Positions 1 through 8,006 of a DNA stretch of 64,000 nucleotides are shown one piece after another. Source of the DNA: Pseudomonas sp. UBA6562. GTDB lineage: Bacteria > Pseudomonadota > Gammaproteobacteria > Pseudomonadales > Pseudomonadaceae. Numbering within the stretch: position 1 is the stretch's first letter; each line of letters begins with the position of its first letter. The DNA is taken from positions 748,775-812,774 of the forward strand of contig NZ_DJJS01000007.1 in assembly GCF_002434265.1 (NCBI RefSeq), written 5' to 3'. Made by a program: the position numbers and the translations under genes. The notes beneath the pieces were generated by a model. The model ran no database searches and was not told the origin of the DNA. It saw only the letters and a list, made by a program, of their open reading frames with translations.

Positions 1-418
1 TGGCCAATAGGCGCTCCAGAGTGCTCAGTTCGTCGGCCTCGAGCACGCCGACCAACTCGTTCATGGCCTTTGCGCCGACCTCGGGCAGGCGGTCGGCCAG
101 GCGCTGACCTTCAGCGGTCAGCACCAGGCGCACTTGACGGCGATCCCGTGGGCAGCGCTGGCGTTGGATCAGCCCCTTTTGTTCGAGGCGATCGAGCATG
201 CGCGTCATGGAGCCGCTGTCCAGGCCCAGGCACCGACACATTTCGGCGGGCGTATCGAGCGCCAGTTGGGTGATGATCACCAGCACCTTGAACTGCGCAG
301 CGGTCACGCCTTCGCTCTCCAAGTGCGCATCGAGGATGCGGTCCTTGAGGATCGCTGCGCGCCCTAGCAGCAAGCCGAGCGAGCAATCAGAAAAGTTGTC
401 TGGCGTGAAGAATGGCAT
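1..418 (-). CDS. MarR family transcriptional regulator (3' end outside the window)
   Basis: The first 139 codons of a MarR-type winged-helix regulator are present; the C-terminus lies beyond the left edge. The start at 418 gives MPFFTPDNFSDCSLGLLL, followed by the dimerisation helix, the recognition region (LGLDSGSMTRMLDRLEQKGL, about residues 66-85) and the wing (RQRCPRDRRQVRLVLTAEGQ). Such proteins are dimeric repressors that usually respond to phenolic compounds or oxidants and often control efflux pumps. A perfect 14-bp palindrome lies 34 bp upstream of the start, which suggests autoregulation. The target cannot be told because the downstream genes are not in the window. The family call is firm; the specific role is unknown. 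Confidence 0.9.
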   Translation of the reverse strand, partial: MPFFTPDNFSDCSLGLLLGRAAILKDRILDAHLESEGVTAAQFKVLVIITQLALDTPAEMCRCLGLDSGSMTRMLDRLEQKGLIQRQRCPRDRRQVRLVLTAEGQRLADRLPEVGAKAMNELVGVLEADELSTLERLLA

Positions 419-451
419 CGCACGCGCCCAGGCTAAGTGTGTGCAAATGTT

Positions 452-465
452 ACTGCCTAGGCAGT
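452..465. promoter_or_regulatory. Candidate MarR operator (perfect palindrome)
   Basis: ACTGCCTAGGCAGT is a perfect 14-bp inverted repeat in the short AT-richer leader of the marR-like gene. MarR dimers bind palindromes of this size, so it is probably the regulator's own operator. No binding data can be seen here. Confidence 0.5.
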
Positions 466-639
466 GAATGTCAAAGACTTTATTAGCAGCCTAATTAATT
501 AAGCGGTCTGCCGCCGCCTGATGTGAGCCGCAGAGAGGCGGCAACCCCTGCCGGGCAGGTGCGCATGGGGCTTGTACCTGCTCAGGGTTGCTGAGCGGCG
601 CAGCCGGGATCGACGCCGCATTCGCAAACGTCTCCAGGC

Positions 640-1074
640 TCAGGCCTGGGTACTGACCATGCTCCCAGCACTGCCCTTGTTCGCTTCGGCCAGCGCTGCC
701 AGCAACTGACTGGTCGCGGTCATCAGGCTGGCATTGAGCGTGGCGATATTGGCTTGCTGGGCGGCCATGGCGGCCTGCTTGGCCTGGTCGCTCGTCTGCT
801 GGGCACTGATGGACTCCAACTGGCGCTGCGCTTGGGCCAGTTGCTTCTGCAGATCCTTGATCATTTGCTTGAGTTCTTTGATCGCATCCGATTCGGTGTC
901 TTCGCTGCTGGCGCCGCCTGCCGCCGGCGCCTGGGTCTGCAAGCCCTCATTGAACGCCTTGCCTTGCAGCTGCACGGCCGAGGTCTGTTCGGTGGTGCTG
1001 GAGATGTCTGTGGCGACAGAAGTAGAAGCAGGACTCATCGCTGATGGCACGACGAGGTTGGAAAAATTCACCAT
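640..1074 (-). CDS. FlxA-like family protein
   Basis: 144 residues. The N-terminal half (about 1-60) is Ser/Thr/Ala-rich and probably disordered. Residues about 63-135 form a long amphipathic coiled coil (SDAIKELKQMIKDLQKQLAQ, then Gln/Ala-rich heptads). There is no signal peptide or membrane segment. The composition and length fit the FlxA-like family, named after an Escherichia coli protein whose gene is transcribed by the flagellar sigma factor FliA; its molecular role is unknown. A sigma28-type promoter at 1112-1139 supports a flagellar-regulon assignment. The start at 1074 has GGACCC-type sequence upstream but no strong ribosome binding site. Confidence 0.7.
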   Translation of the reverse strand: MVNFSNLVVPSAMSPASTSVATDISSTTEQTSAVQLQGKAFNEGLQTQAPAAGGASSEDTESDAIKELKQMIKDLQKQLAQAQRQLESISAQQTSDQAKQAAMAAQQANIATLNASLMTATSQLLAALAEANKGSAGSMVSTQA

Positions 1075-1111
1075 GGGTCCTCCTGGAATGGGCGTGGTGG
1101 GGCGTAGCCGC

Positions 1112-1139
1112 TATATCGGCAGCTGGCCCGAAAGCTGTA
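1112..1139 (-). promoter_or_regulatory. Candidate sigma28 (FliA) promoter of the FlxA-like gene
   Basis: On the minus strand the sequence reads TACA, 15 bp, then GCCGATATA. This fits the FliA pattern TAAA-N15-GCCGATAA with one mismatch in each element that I can count as important. Its -10 end is 38 bp before the start codon. The same arrangement occurs before two chemoreceptor genes in this window. Confidence 0.6.
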
Positions 1140-1184
1140 GGACCCAAGGCCGGCTTTTCTACGCCGCAGTGAAGCCGCCGCCGC

Positions 1185-1208
1185 TAAATTCCCCCAAGAC
1201 TGGCTCGT
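1185..1208 (+). promoter_or_regulatory. PvdS-type iron-starvation box (pvdA promoter)
   Basis: TAAAT at 1185-1189, exactly 16 bp, then CGT at 1206-1208, preceded by GC. This is the published iron-starvation (IS) box recognised by the extracytoplasmic-function sigma factor PvdS. It ends 73 bp before the pvdA start codon, a normal leader length. Confidence 0.85.
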
Positions 1209-1281
1209 TCCCTTGATGTACCCGTGCAGGCGCTGCACCCCTCGGCAGGCATGCCGCTTTCCACTCCTATGGACATCCGCC

Positions 1282-2616
1282 ATGAGCCAGACTTCACCTT
1301 CAGCCCCTTTGAAAGACCTGATCGGCGTGGGCTTCGGCCCTTCCAATCTGGCTTTGGCCATCGCCCTGGAAGAACTCGCGCACACCCACGGCCATGCCCT
1401 CGATGCCCTGTTCATCGACAAGCAGACCGACTACCGCTGGCATGGCGAGACCCTGGCCAGCCAGAGCGAGCTGCAGATCTCCTTCCTCAAGGACCTGGTG
1501 TCGTTGCGCAACCCCACCAGCCCCTACAGCTTCGTCAACTACCTGCACCAGAAGCAGCGCCTGGCCGACTTCATCAACCTCGGCACGTTCTACCCCTGCC
1601 GCTTGGAATACAACGACTACCTGCGCTGGGCCGCCGAGCATTTCGCCACCCAGGCGCAATACGGCGAGCAGGTGCTGCGTATCGAGCCCGAGGTGCACCA
1701 AGGCCGGGTCGAGCACCTGCGGGTGGTCTCGCAGGACGGCCAGGGCCGGGAAATCGTGCGCCGTAGCCGTTCGGTGGTGGTGGGCACCGGCGGCACGCCG
1801 AAGATTCCGGAGATTTTCCGCAGCCTGAAGGACGACCCTCGGGTGTTTCACCACTCCCAGTACCTGAGCAGCGTCGCCAAACTCCCCTGCACCCAGGGCA
1901 AGGCCATGCGCGTCGCAGTGATCGGCTCTGGACAGAGCGCCGCCGAGGCGTTCATCGACCTCAACGACAGCTACCCGTCGGTGAAGGTCGACATGATCTT
2001 GCGCGCCGCCAGCCTCAAGCCTGCCGACGACAGCCCCTTCGTCAACGAAATCTTCGCGCCCGACTACACCGATCTGGTGTTCAACCAGCCGGCGGCCGAG
2101 CGCGGCAAGCTGATCGAGCAGTTCCACAACACCAACTACTCGGTGGTGGACCTGAACCTGCTCGAACGCATCTACGGCATCCTCTATCGGCAGAAAGTGG
2201 CCCACCAGTTCCGCCACAACGTGCTGTGCCGACGCCAGGTCGAAAACGTAGTGGCCCACACGGACGGCATCGAGCTGACCGTCACCGACCTTGCCACCGG
2301 CCAGCAGCAGACCCACCGTTACGACGCCGTGATTTTGGCCACCGGCTATGCCCGCAGCTCGCACCGCGAACTGCTCGCGCCGCTGGCCGGCTACCTGGAG
2401 GACTATGCCGTGGACCGCAACTACCGCGTCTTGACCAGCCCAGACCTGCAAGCCTCGGTGTACCTGCAAGGCTTCTGCGAAAGCAGCCATGGCTTGAGCG
2501 ATACCCTGCTGTCGGTGCTGCCGGCGCGGGCGGCGGAGATCGGCGAAGCCCTGTTCCAGGAGCTGGGCTGCCAACGGGGGCGCATACCGCGGTCGGCGCT
2601 GGCTGACAGTGCTTGA
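1282..2616 (+). CDS. pvdA: L-ornithine N5-monooxygenase (pyoverdine biosynthesis)
   Basis: 444 residues, the usual length of PvdA (443 in P. aeruginosa). It hydroxylates the side-chain nitrogen of L-ornithine with FAD, NADPH and O2; the product is formylated and built into the pyoverdine peptide as a hydroxamate iron ligand. Visible motifs are the FAD site GVGFGPSNLA (about 15-24), the NADPH site VAVIGSGQSAAE (about 210-221) and the C-terminal ATGYARSSH (about 353) typical of the family. The start at 1282 (MSQTSPSAPLKDL) was chosen because it matches family N-termini; an in-frame codon at 1213 would add 23 unrelated residues close to the promoter. A PvdS box lies upstream and a rho-independent terminator follows. 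Confidence 0.96.
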   Translation: MSQTSPSAPLKDLIGVGFGPSNLALAIALEELAHTHGHALDALFIDKQTDYRWHGETLASQSELQISFLKDLVSLRNPTSPYSFVNYLHQKQRLADFINLGTFYPCRLEYNDYLRWAAEHFATQAQYGEQVLRIEPEVHQGRVEHLRVVSQDGQGREIVRRSRSVVVGTGGTPKIPEIFRSLKDDPRVFHHSQYLSSVAKLPCTQGKAMRVAVIGSGQSAAEAFIDLNDSYPSVKVDMILRAASLKPADDSPFVNEIFAPDYTDLVFNQPAAERGKLIEQFHNTNYSVVDLNLLERIYGILYRQKVAHQFRHNVLCRRQVENVVAHTDGIELTVTDLATGQQQTHRYDAVILATGYARSSHRELLAPLAGYLEDYAVDRNYRVLTSPDLQASVYLQGFCESSHGLSDTLLSVLPARAAEIGEALFQELGCQRGRIPRSALADSA

Positions 2617-2648
2617 GATAGCTACCACCCTGTCCTGTGATCCCCTTG

Positions 2649-2684
2649 AAACCGGCCTGCGCGACAACCGCACAGGCCGGTTTT
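2649..2684 (+). terminator. Rho-independent terminator after pvdA
   Basis: An 11-bp stem AAACCGGCCTG / CAGGCCGGTTT encloses 13 nt and runs into TTTTC. It sits 33 bp after the pvdA stop and separates pvdA from the fpv operon. Confidence 0.85.
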
Positions 2685-2696
2685 CAGCGTCTGAAA

Positions 2697-2745
2697 CAAA
2701 TTCTTTCAATTAAGTGCGTAGGATTTTTATTCTCATTCGTCCTTA
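2697..2745 (+). promoter_or_regulatory. Probable fpv operon promoter region (sites uncertain)
   Basis: AT-rich stretch before fpvG. It holds CAAAT, 15 bp, CGT (2697-2719), a poor match to an IS box (one base and one spacing off), and the segment TTTTTATTCTCATTCG, which has the GAATGAGAAT character of a Fur box on the reverse strand. An iron-regulated promoter is expected here because the operon serves pyoverdine uptake, but neither site is convincing alone. Confidence 0.3.
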
Positions 2746-2803
2746 CTAGTGCGGCCCATTTAGGCTGGGCGTTCGCTCGACCCCATTTCTAGAAGAACGA
2801 CTG

Positions 2804-4015
2804 ATGGCTCAATCCCCCAAAAAATCCAAATCCAGGCTGTGGTTCCTGGTCCACAGCTGGCTCGCGCTGCCGATCTGGTTTTTCGTGTTGATCGTCTGCT
2901 TCACGGGCATGCTCGCCGTGGTCAGCCATGAAATCGTCTGGTTGGCCGACCCGGACGTGCGCGCCACCGCCCCCGCTTCGGACGCCGAACGGCTGAGCTA
3001 TCAGCAGGTGATCGATGCAGTGCACGAAGCCCAACCGGAACTCGCCGTCGAATGGCTGAACCAGCCCGACGGCTCGCATTTCGCGCTCAACATGGGCGTC
3101 ACCCGGCCCGATGGTTCCAAGCCCACGCTCTACGTCAATCCCTACACGGGGGCGATCCAGGGCCAGGCGCCGGACTTCAACTTCCAGGCCTTTACCCGTG
3201 CGCTGCACGGTTGGTGGTTGGTGCCCTTCACGAGCGGCTACAGCTGGGGCTGGTACCTGGTGTCGCTGCTCGGGCTGCCGATGCTGGCGTCCTTGGTCAC
3301 AGGGCTGGTGGTCTACAAGAAATTCTGGCGCGGTTTCTTCAAGCCGGTGCGCACGGGGCATGGCTCGCGCATCTTCTGGGGCGACCTGCACCGTCTGGCC
3401 GGGGTCTGGTCGATCTGGTTCATTGCGGTGATCTCCATCACCGGCACCTGGTTCCTGATCCAGGCGATCCTGGCCGACAACCACATCACAATTTCCAGCG
3501 AGCCCGTCGTGCCGGTGATCGCCCGCGAGCAAGTGCCGCAGATGCCCGACGGCAGCCCGGCGCCACGCATCGACCTGGACCAGGCGATGCTCATCGCGCA
3601 GCAGCAGATGCCGGGGCTGGACTTCACCTACGTGTTCATGCCGGGCACCGCCTACAGCCACATCTACATGATGGGCCGCGGCTGGTACCCGTTGATGATG
3701 CAGACCGCGTCGGTCAACCCCTATACGCAGAAGGTCGACAGCCGATTCGTGCTCTCGGACCGTACGGCCCTGGAGTTCGTCACCGAATCCATGCGCCCCC
3801 TGCACACCGGTGACTTCGGCGGCCTGGCGATCAAACTGGTGTGGTTCTTCTTCGGCCTGGTGCTGACGCTGATGGTGCTGAGCGGCCTGTTGATCTGGAC
3901 CAAACGCACCGCCCAAGCCACCGCCGCCGCCCTCAAGCGCCGCGAGCGGCCGGCGCGGACTAGCGCCGACACGACACATAAAACGCCCGAGCCCGCCATG
4001 GAGGTGCAACCATGA
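2804..4015 (+). CDS. fpvG: PepSY-type inner-membrane reductase FpvG
   Basis: 403 residues with the PepSY-associated transmembrane architecture: a TM helix at about 18-40, a periplasmic PepSY-like segment, a pair of helices around 150-215, and a C-terminal helix near 345-365. Conserved membrane histidines are visible in HSWLALP, ALHGWWLVP, DLHRLAGVWS and PLHTGDFGG, consistent with haem or electron transfer. In P. aeruginosa FpvG reduces iron in the periplasm so that it is released from ferripyoverdine, leaving the siderophore intact for recycling. First gene of an eight-gene operon with the same order as in P. aeruginosa (fpvGHJKCDEF); it overlaps fpvH by ATGA. Confidence 0.92.
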   Translation: MAQSPKKSKSRLWFLVHSWLALPIWFFVLIVCFTGMLAVVSHEIVWLADPDVRATAPASDAERLSYQQVIDAVHEAQPELAVEWLNQPDGSHFALNMGVTRPDGSKPTLYVNPYTGAIQGQAPDFNFQAFTRALHGWWLVPFTSGYSWGWYLVSLLGLPMLASLVTGLVVYKKFWRGFFKPVRTGHGSRIFWGDLHRLAGVWSIWFIAVISITGTWFLIQAILADNHITISSEPVVPVIAREQVPQMPDGSPAPRIDLDQAMLIAQQQMPGLDFTYVFMPGTAYSHIYMMGRGWYPLMMQTASVNPYTQKVDSRFVLSDRTALEFVTESMRPLHTGDFGGLAIKLVWFFFGLVLTLMVLSGLLIWTKRTAQATAAALKRRERPARTSADTTHKTPEPAMEVQP

Positions 4016-4551
4016 GCCGCGCGCAAACCCTGCCGCCGACCGGCTTGAGGCACTGGTGGCTGAAGTGGCGCTTCCACTTGAATATCCTGCTGATCCTGAT
4101 TCCGCTGGCATTCATGCCCAAGTACTTCGCCGACATGCGCCTGTTCCGCGGTGACGACGGCCTGGGCCAACACATCCAGGCCGACATCCCGGTGGGTCGC
4201 TGGAGCGTGAGCCTGGCCGAAATGCTCGACCAGCCACCCGTGCAAGACGGCCCGGCCGGCTATTTCAAGGTCTTCAACCTGGCCCTGTGCGCCGCCTGCG
4301 ACGAAGGCGTCAAGGCCATCTACCTGCGCATCGGCAAGCCACGCAGCCTGCGCGCGGCGGGCAGCATCCTGTTCGGCTCGCAGTACCGCATGGCCACCTC
4401 GCTGCCGATTCCGCCGCGCACACGGCCCGACGCCCAGATCTGGATCACCATCGAAGGCTGGGACGGCAAGCTATACCAGGCATCCGTACCCCTGGCCGAC
4501 GCATCGCCCGCGACTGCGGCCTGGCTCGCCAAACAAGGAGGCAACCCATGA
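4012..4551 (+). CDS. fpvH: FpvH, membrane-anchored partner of FpvG
   Basis: 179 residues. A hydrophobic segment at about 22-38 anchors the N-terminus, and the rest should be periplasmic. It contains a CxxC motif (C93-A-A-C96), which could be redox-active or metal-binding. In P. aeruginosa FpvH helps iron release from ferripyoverdine together with FpvG and the binding protein FpvC. The assignment rests on gene order and size as much as on sequence. Start and stop overlap both neighbours by four bases (ATGA), so translation is probably coupled. Confidence 0.85.
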   Translation: MSRAQTLPPTGLRHWWLKWRFHLNILLILIPLAFMPKYFADMRLFRGDDGLGQHIQADIPVGRWSVSLAEMLDQPPVQDGPAGYFKVFNLALCAACDEGVKAIYLRIGKPRSLRAAGSILFGSQYRMATSLPIPPRTRPDAQIWITIEGWDGKLYQASVPLADASPATAAWLAKQGGNP

Positions 4552-4868
4552 AACACCTGATCCGCAGGCTCGCCCTGCCCTTGCTGATACTGGCCGCAGG
4601 CCCGGCGCTGGCCCACAATCCGATGTGCGAATGCGACGAGAAAGGCGACGGCGAAATCACCTGCAAGGGGGGCTTCTCGGACGGCAGCGGCGCCCCCGGG
4701 GTGACCCTCGACGTCATCGGCTACGACGAGCAGGTACTGGTCGGCGGCAAACTCGGCGACGACTCGACCCTGACCTTCAAACGCCCCGACGGCGAGTTCT
4801 ACGTGCTGTTCGACGCCGGCCCCGGCCACGTGGTGGAAGTCGACCACGCCGACATCGCCGCGCCATGA
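4548..4868 (+). CDS. fpvJ: FpvJ, small periplasmic protein of the ferripyoverdine operon
   Basis: 106 residues, starting MKHLIRRLALPLLILAAGPA, a clear signal peptide ending at ALAHN (about residue 23). The mature protein is small and acidic, with three cysteines (C27, C29, C39) close to the N-terminus in the context MCECDE and TCKGG, possibly for metal binding or a disulphide. Position and size match fpvJ in the P. aeruginosa fpvGHJKCDEF operon, whose product interacts with the other Fpv periplasmic and membrane components. The start at 4548 is set by the ATGA overlap with fpvH and a GGAGG nine bases upstream. Confidence 0.82.
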   Translation: MKHLIRRLALPLLILAAGPALAHNPMCECDEKGDGEITCKGGFSDGSGAPGVTLDVIGYDEQVLVGGKLGDDSTLTFKRPDGEFYVLFDAGPGHVVEVDHADIAAP

Positions 4869-5434
4869 GCCGGGCTCAAGTCGTGCGCCCGGCCGGTGCC
4901 GGGCATGAAACCCTGTACGTACTGCTGGCCGCGCTGGTGATCGTGCTGCTGGCCGCTGCCGTGGTCGGCGTACGCGGTGCCCGGGAAGACGAGGTGGCGC
5001 TGGGCGCCCACGAGATCGACGCCCGCCGCGACCTCACCCCTGCCGAGCAAGGCCTGTACACCGACCTGCGCGTGGCCGCCGACGAAATGTGTCTGCTGCG
5101 CGAAGACACTGGCAGCAGCCCCGACATCGACGTCCTCGCCGAGGAAGGGCTACCGCCGTTCGTGGTCGACGCCAGCAGCGAAAGCCGTGGCCGCCACCAA
5201 TGGCAGCGCCTGAGCGACGACGCCTACCTGGGCCGTAGCCAAGCCGCAGAAGTGGCCGGGAGCTTCCTGTTGCTGCTGCCCGCCGAGGCCGACGCCGAAC
5301 CGGTGGTGTGGCTGCGCCGCCAGCGCGACGTCGCGCCACCGCTCGACCGCTCCGCCACGGCCCTGGCCGACGCCGGTTGGCAGCAGGTCGTCAGCCACTA
5401 CGACGCTGGGGTTACCCGCCAGCACCGCCACTGA
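4865..5434 (+). CDS. fpvK: FpvK, inner-membrane protein of the ferripyoverdine operon
   Basis: 189 residues. One strongly hydrophobic segment (YVLLAALVIVLLAAAVVGV, about 19-37) is followed by an acidic, probably periplasmic domain. No enzymatic motif is visible. The place in the operon, between fpvJ and the ABC transporter genes, identifies it as fpvK; the family has no known chemistry beyond membership in the FpvGHJK membrane group. It overlaps fpvJ by ATGA, and a 15-bp gap carrying AAGGA separates it from fpvC. Confidence 0.8.
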   Translation: MSRAQVVRPAGAGHETLYVLLAALVIVLLAAAVVGVRGAREDEVALGAHEIDARRDLTPAEQGLYTDLRVAADEMCLLREDTGSSPDIDVLAEEGLPPFVVDASSESRGRHQWQRLSDDAYLGRSQAAEVAGSFLLLLPAEADAEPVVWLRRQRDVAPPLDRSATALADAGWQQVVSHYDAGVTRQHRH

Positions 5435-5449
5435 TACAAGGACTCCCCC

Positions 5450-6367
5450 ATGTTCCGCTCCGCCCTGGCGCGTCGCGCCCTTGCCCTGCTGGTCGCCTGC
5501 GCCTTGCCCGCCCTGGCCCTGGCCGATGCCGGCAAACCCCTGCGTATCGGCATCACCCTGCACCCCTACTACAGCTACGTGAGCAACATCGTCGGCGACA
5601 AGGCCGAGGTGGTGCCGCTGATTCCGGCCGGTTTCAACCCGCACGCGTACGAGCCGCGCGCCGAAGACATCAAGCGCATCGGCACCCTGGACGTGGTGGT
5701 GCTCAACGGCGTGGGCCATGACGACTTCGCCGACCGCATGATCGCGGCCAGCGAAAAGCCCGACATCAAGACCATCGAAGCCAACCGCAACGTGCCCCTG
5801 CTGGCCGCGACCGGCATCGCCGCGCGCGGCGCCGGCAAGGTGGTCAACCCGCACACCTTCCTGTCGATCAGCACCACCATCGCCCAGGTCAACAATATCG
5901 CCCGCCAACTGGGCGAGATCGACCCTGCCAACGCGGCGTACTACACCAAGAACGCCCGTGCCTACGCCAAGCGCCTGCGCGGCTTGCGCGCCGCCGCCCT
6001 GGCCAAGGTCAGCGCGGCGCCCAACGCCAATTTCCGCGTCGCCACCATCCACGCCGCCTACGACTACCTGCTGCGCGACTTCGGCCTGGAGGTCACCGCC
6101 GTGGTGGAACCGGCGCACGGCATCGAGCCGAGCCCGGCGCAGTTGAAGAAGACCATCGACCAGCTCAAGGCGCTGGACGTCAAAGTGATCTTCTCGGAGA
6201 TGGACTTCCCCTCGGCCTACGTCGAGACCATCCAGCGCGAAGCCGGTGTGCGCCTGTATCCGCTGACGCACATCTCCTATGGCGAGTACACCAAGGACAA
6301 GTACGAGGTGGAGATGCAGCGCAACCTCGACACCGTGGTGCGCGCCATCGAGGAGAACCGCACATGA
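5450..6367 (+). CDS. fpvC: FpvC, periplasmic metal/siderophore-binding protein of the FpvCDEF ABC transporter
   Basis: 305 residues with a signal peptide (about 1-25, cut near ALADA). It belongs to the cluster A-I (ZnuA/MntC) binding proteins: the family histidines are visible in the contexts FNPHAYEP, NPHTF and PAHGIEP, with a late acidic ligand expected in the last third. In P. aeruginosa FpvC is involved in periplasmic iron capture after reduction of ferripyoverdine. It is followed with a four-base overlap by the ATPase gene, as expected for an ABC operon. Confidence 0.9.
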   Translation: MFRSALARRALALLVACALPALALADAGKPLRIGITLHPYYSYVSNIVGDKAEVVPLIPAGFNPHAYEPRAEDIKRIGTLDVVVLNGVGHDDFADRMIAASEKPDIKTIEANRNVPLLAATGIAARGAGKVVNPHTFLSISTTIAQVNNIARQLGEIDPANAAYYTKNARAYAKRLRGLRAAALAKVSAAPNANFRVATIHAAYDYLLRDFGLEVTAVVEPAHGIEPSPAQLKKTIDQLKALDVKVIFSEMDFPSAYVETIQREAGVRLYPLTHISYGEYTKDKYEVEMQRNLDTVVRAIEENRT

Positions 6368-7107
6368 CCGCCGCCCAGCCCATCGGCGTCGGCGGGCCGC
6401 GCATCGAGTTCGCCGGCATCGACCTGACCCTGGGCCGCACGCGCATCCTCGAGCAGGTCAGCTTCGACGTCGCCGCCGGCAGCATCCACGCGATCGTCGG
6501 CCCCAACGGCGGCGGCAAGAGCTCGCTGATCAAGACCCTGCTCGGGCAGATGCCGCACCAGGGGCGCTTGACCCTGCACTGGCCTGGCCCGAGCGAAGTG
6601 GTCGGCTACGTTCCGCAGGCCCTGGAGTTCGACCGCGGCCTGCCGATGACCGTGGACGACTTCATGGCCGCCATGTGCCAGCGTCGTCCGGCCTTCCTCG
6701 GTTTGTCGCGCCGCGTGCGGCCGGCCATCGACCAGGCGTTGGAGCGGGTGGGCATGCTCGACAAGCGCAAGCGGCGCATGGGCGCGCTGTCGGGCGGCGA
6801 GCGCCAGCGCGTGCTGCTGGCCCAAGGACTAATCCCGGCGCCGCAATTGCTGGTGCTCGACGAGCCGATGTCGGCCCTCGACGAAGCCGGCATTCAGGTC
6901 TTCGAGCAGTTGCTGCATGCCTGGCGCGCCTCGGGCACCACGGTGCTGTGGATCGAGCACGACTTGCAGGCCGTATTGCGCCTGGCCGACCGGGTCACCG
7001 GGCTGAGCCGCCAGGTGCTGTTCGACGCCGCACCGGCCGAGGCGCTGACCCCGGAACGTCTGCTCAGCCTGTTCTCCGTCCATCCACGCCGCGAGGGCGC
7101 CGCCTGA
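6364..7107 (+). CDS. fpvD: FpvD, ATP-binding subunit of the FpvCDEF ABC transporter
   Basis: 247 residues. Walker A GPNGGGKSS (46-54), ABC signature LSGGERQR (142-149), and Walker B LLVLDEP (162-168) are intact, followed by the D-loop SALD and switch histidine in WIEHD. It powers the permease FpvE. It is the metal-type (ZnuC-like) branch of ABC ATPases. Four-base overlaps join it to fpvC and, by a one-base TGATG overlap, to fpvE. Confidence 0.93.
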   Translation: MTAAQPIGVGGPRIEFAGIDLTLGRTRILEQVSFDVAAGSIHAIVGPNGGGKSSLIKTLLGQMPHQGRLTLHWPGPSEVVGYVPQALEFDRGLPMTVDDFMAAMCQRRPAFLGLSRRVRPAIDQALERVGMLDKRKRRMGALSGGERQRVLLAQGLIPAPQLLVLDEPMSALDEAGIQVFEQLLHAWRASGTTVLWIEHDLQAVLRLADRVTGLSRQVLFDAAPAEALTPERLLSLFSVHPRREGAA

Positions 7108-8006
7108 TGAGCTTCGAAGTGTTTCGCCAACTGATTCAAGAGTGGGCCGCCGCCGGGTACCTGCCCGAAGCGCTGGCCTATGGTTTCGTCATCAACGCCC
7201 TGCTGGCCGGGGCGATGATCGGGCCGGTCCTGGGCGGGCTGGGTACGTTGGTGGTGGTCAAGCGTTTCGCCTTCTTCTCCGAAGCGGTCGGCCATGCCGC
7301 GCTAACCGGCGTCGCCATCGGCATCCTGCTCGGCGAACCCTATACCGGCCCTTACGGCAGCTTGTTCGGCTACTGTCTGCTGTTCGGCATCCTGCTCAAC
7401 TTCCTGCGCAACCGTACCGGGCTGTCGCCCGACACCTTGATCGGCGTGTTCCTCTCCGTGTCGCTGGCCCTGGGCGCCAGCCTGCTGCTGATGCTGGCCG
7501 GCAAGATCAACGTGCACATCCTGGAGAACGTGCTGTTCGGCTCGGTGCTGACGGTAAGCCCCGAAGACCTGCTGGTGCTCGGCATCGTCGCCTTGCTGGT
7601 GGTGGCCCTGGCGGTGCCGCTGTACAACCGCATCATGCTCGCCAGCTTCAACCCGCAGCTGGCGGCGGTGCGCGGCGTGGCGGTGAAGACCCTCGACTAC
7701 CTGTTCGTGGTGCTGGTGACCCTGGTCACGGTAGCGGCGGTGAAAGTGATCGGCGCCATCCTGGTCGGCGCGTTGCTGGTGATTCCTGCGGCGGCGGCGC
7801 GCCTGGTGAGCCAGTCGCTCAAGGGCTTCTTTTTCGCCTCGGTGCTGATCGCCACACTCAGCACCCTGGCCGGCATCCTCTTGCCGATCGTCTTCGACCT
7901 GCCCATTCCGTCGGGCGCGGCGATCATTCTGGTGGCCGGCGTGTGCTTCGCCCTGGCCGCCCTGGCCCGCGCCCTCGTTCCACGCCTGCAAGGAAACCCG
8001 GCATGA
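7107..8006 (+). CDS. fpvE: FpvE, permease subunit of the FpvCDEF ABC transporter
   Basis: 299 residues, with eight or so hydrophobic segments spread through the protein, typical of ABC-3 (ZnuB/MntB) permeases. The conserved family stretch FAFFSEAVGHAALTGVAIG lies near residues 55-75. The start at 7107 overlaps the fpvD stop (TGATG). It forms the inner-membrane channel partnered by FpvD; whether iron, or the siderophore, is the true substrate is not settled by sequence. Confidence 0.92.
   Translation: MSFEVFRQLIQEWAAAGYLPEALAYGFVINALLAGAMIGPVLGGLGTLVVVKRFAFFSEAVGHAALTGVAIGILLGEPYTGPYGSLFGYCLLFGILLNFLRNRTGLSPDTLIGVFLSVSLALGASLLLMLAGKINVHILENVLFGSVLTVSPEDLLVLGIVALLVVALAVPLYNRIMLASFNPQLAAVRGVAVKTLDYLFVVLVTLVTVAAVKVIGAILVGALLVIPAAAARLVSQSLKGFFFASVLIATLSTLAGILLPIVFDLPIPSGAAIILVAGVCFALAALARALVPRLQGNPA

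Noticed and set aside
1300..2709. Long minus-strand frame over pvdA
   Set aside because: Covers PvdA, which has all family motifs; the antisense frame lacks any recognisable domain.
2697..2719. CAAAT-N15-CGT before fpvG as a PvdS box
   Set aside because: One base and one spacing off the consensus; kept only as an uncertain promoter region.
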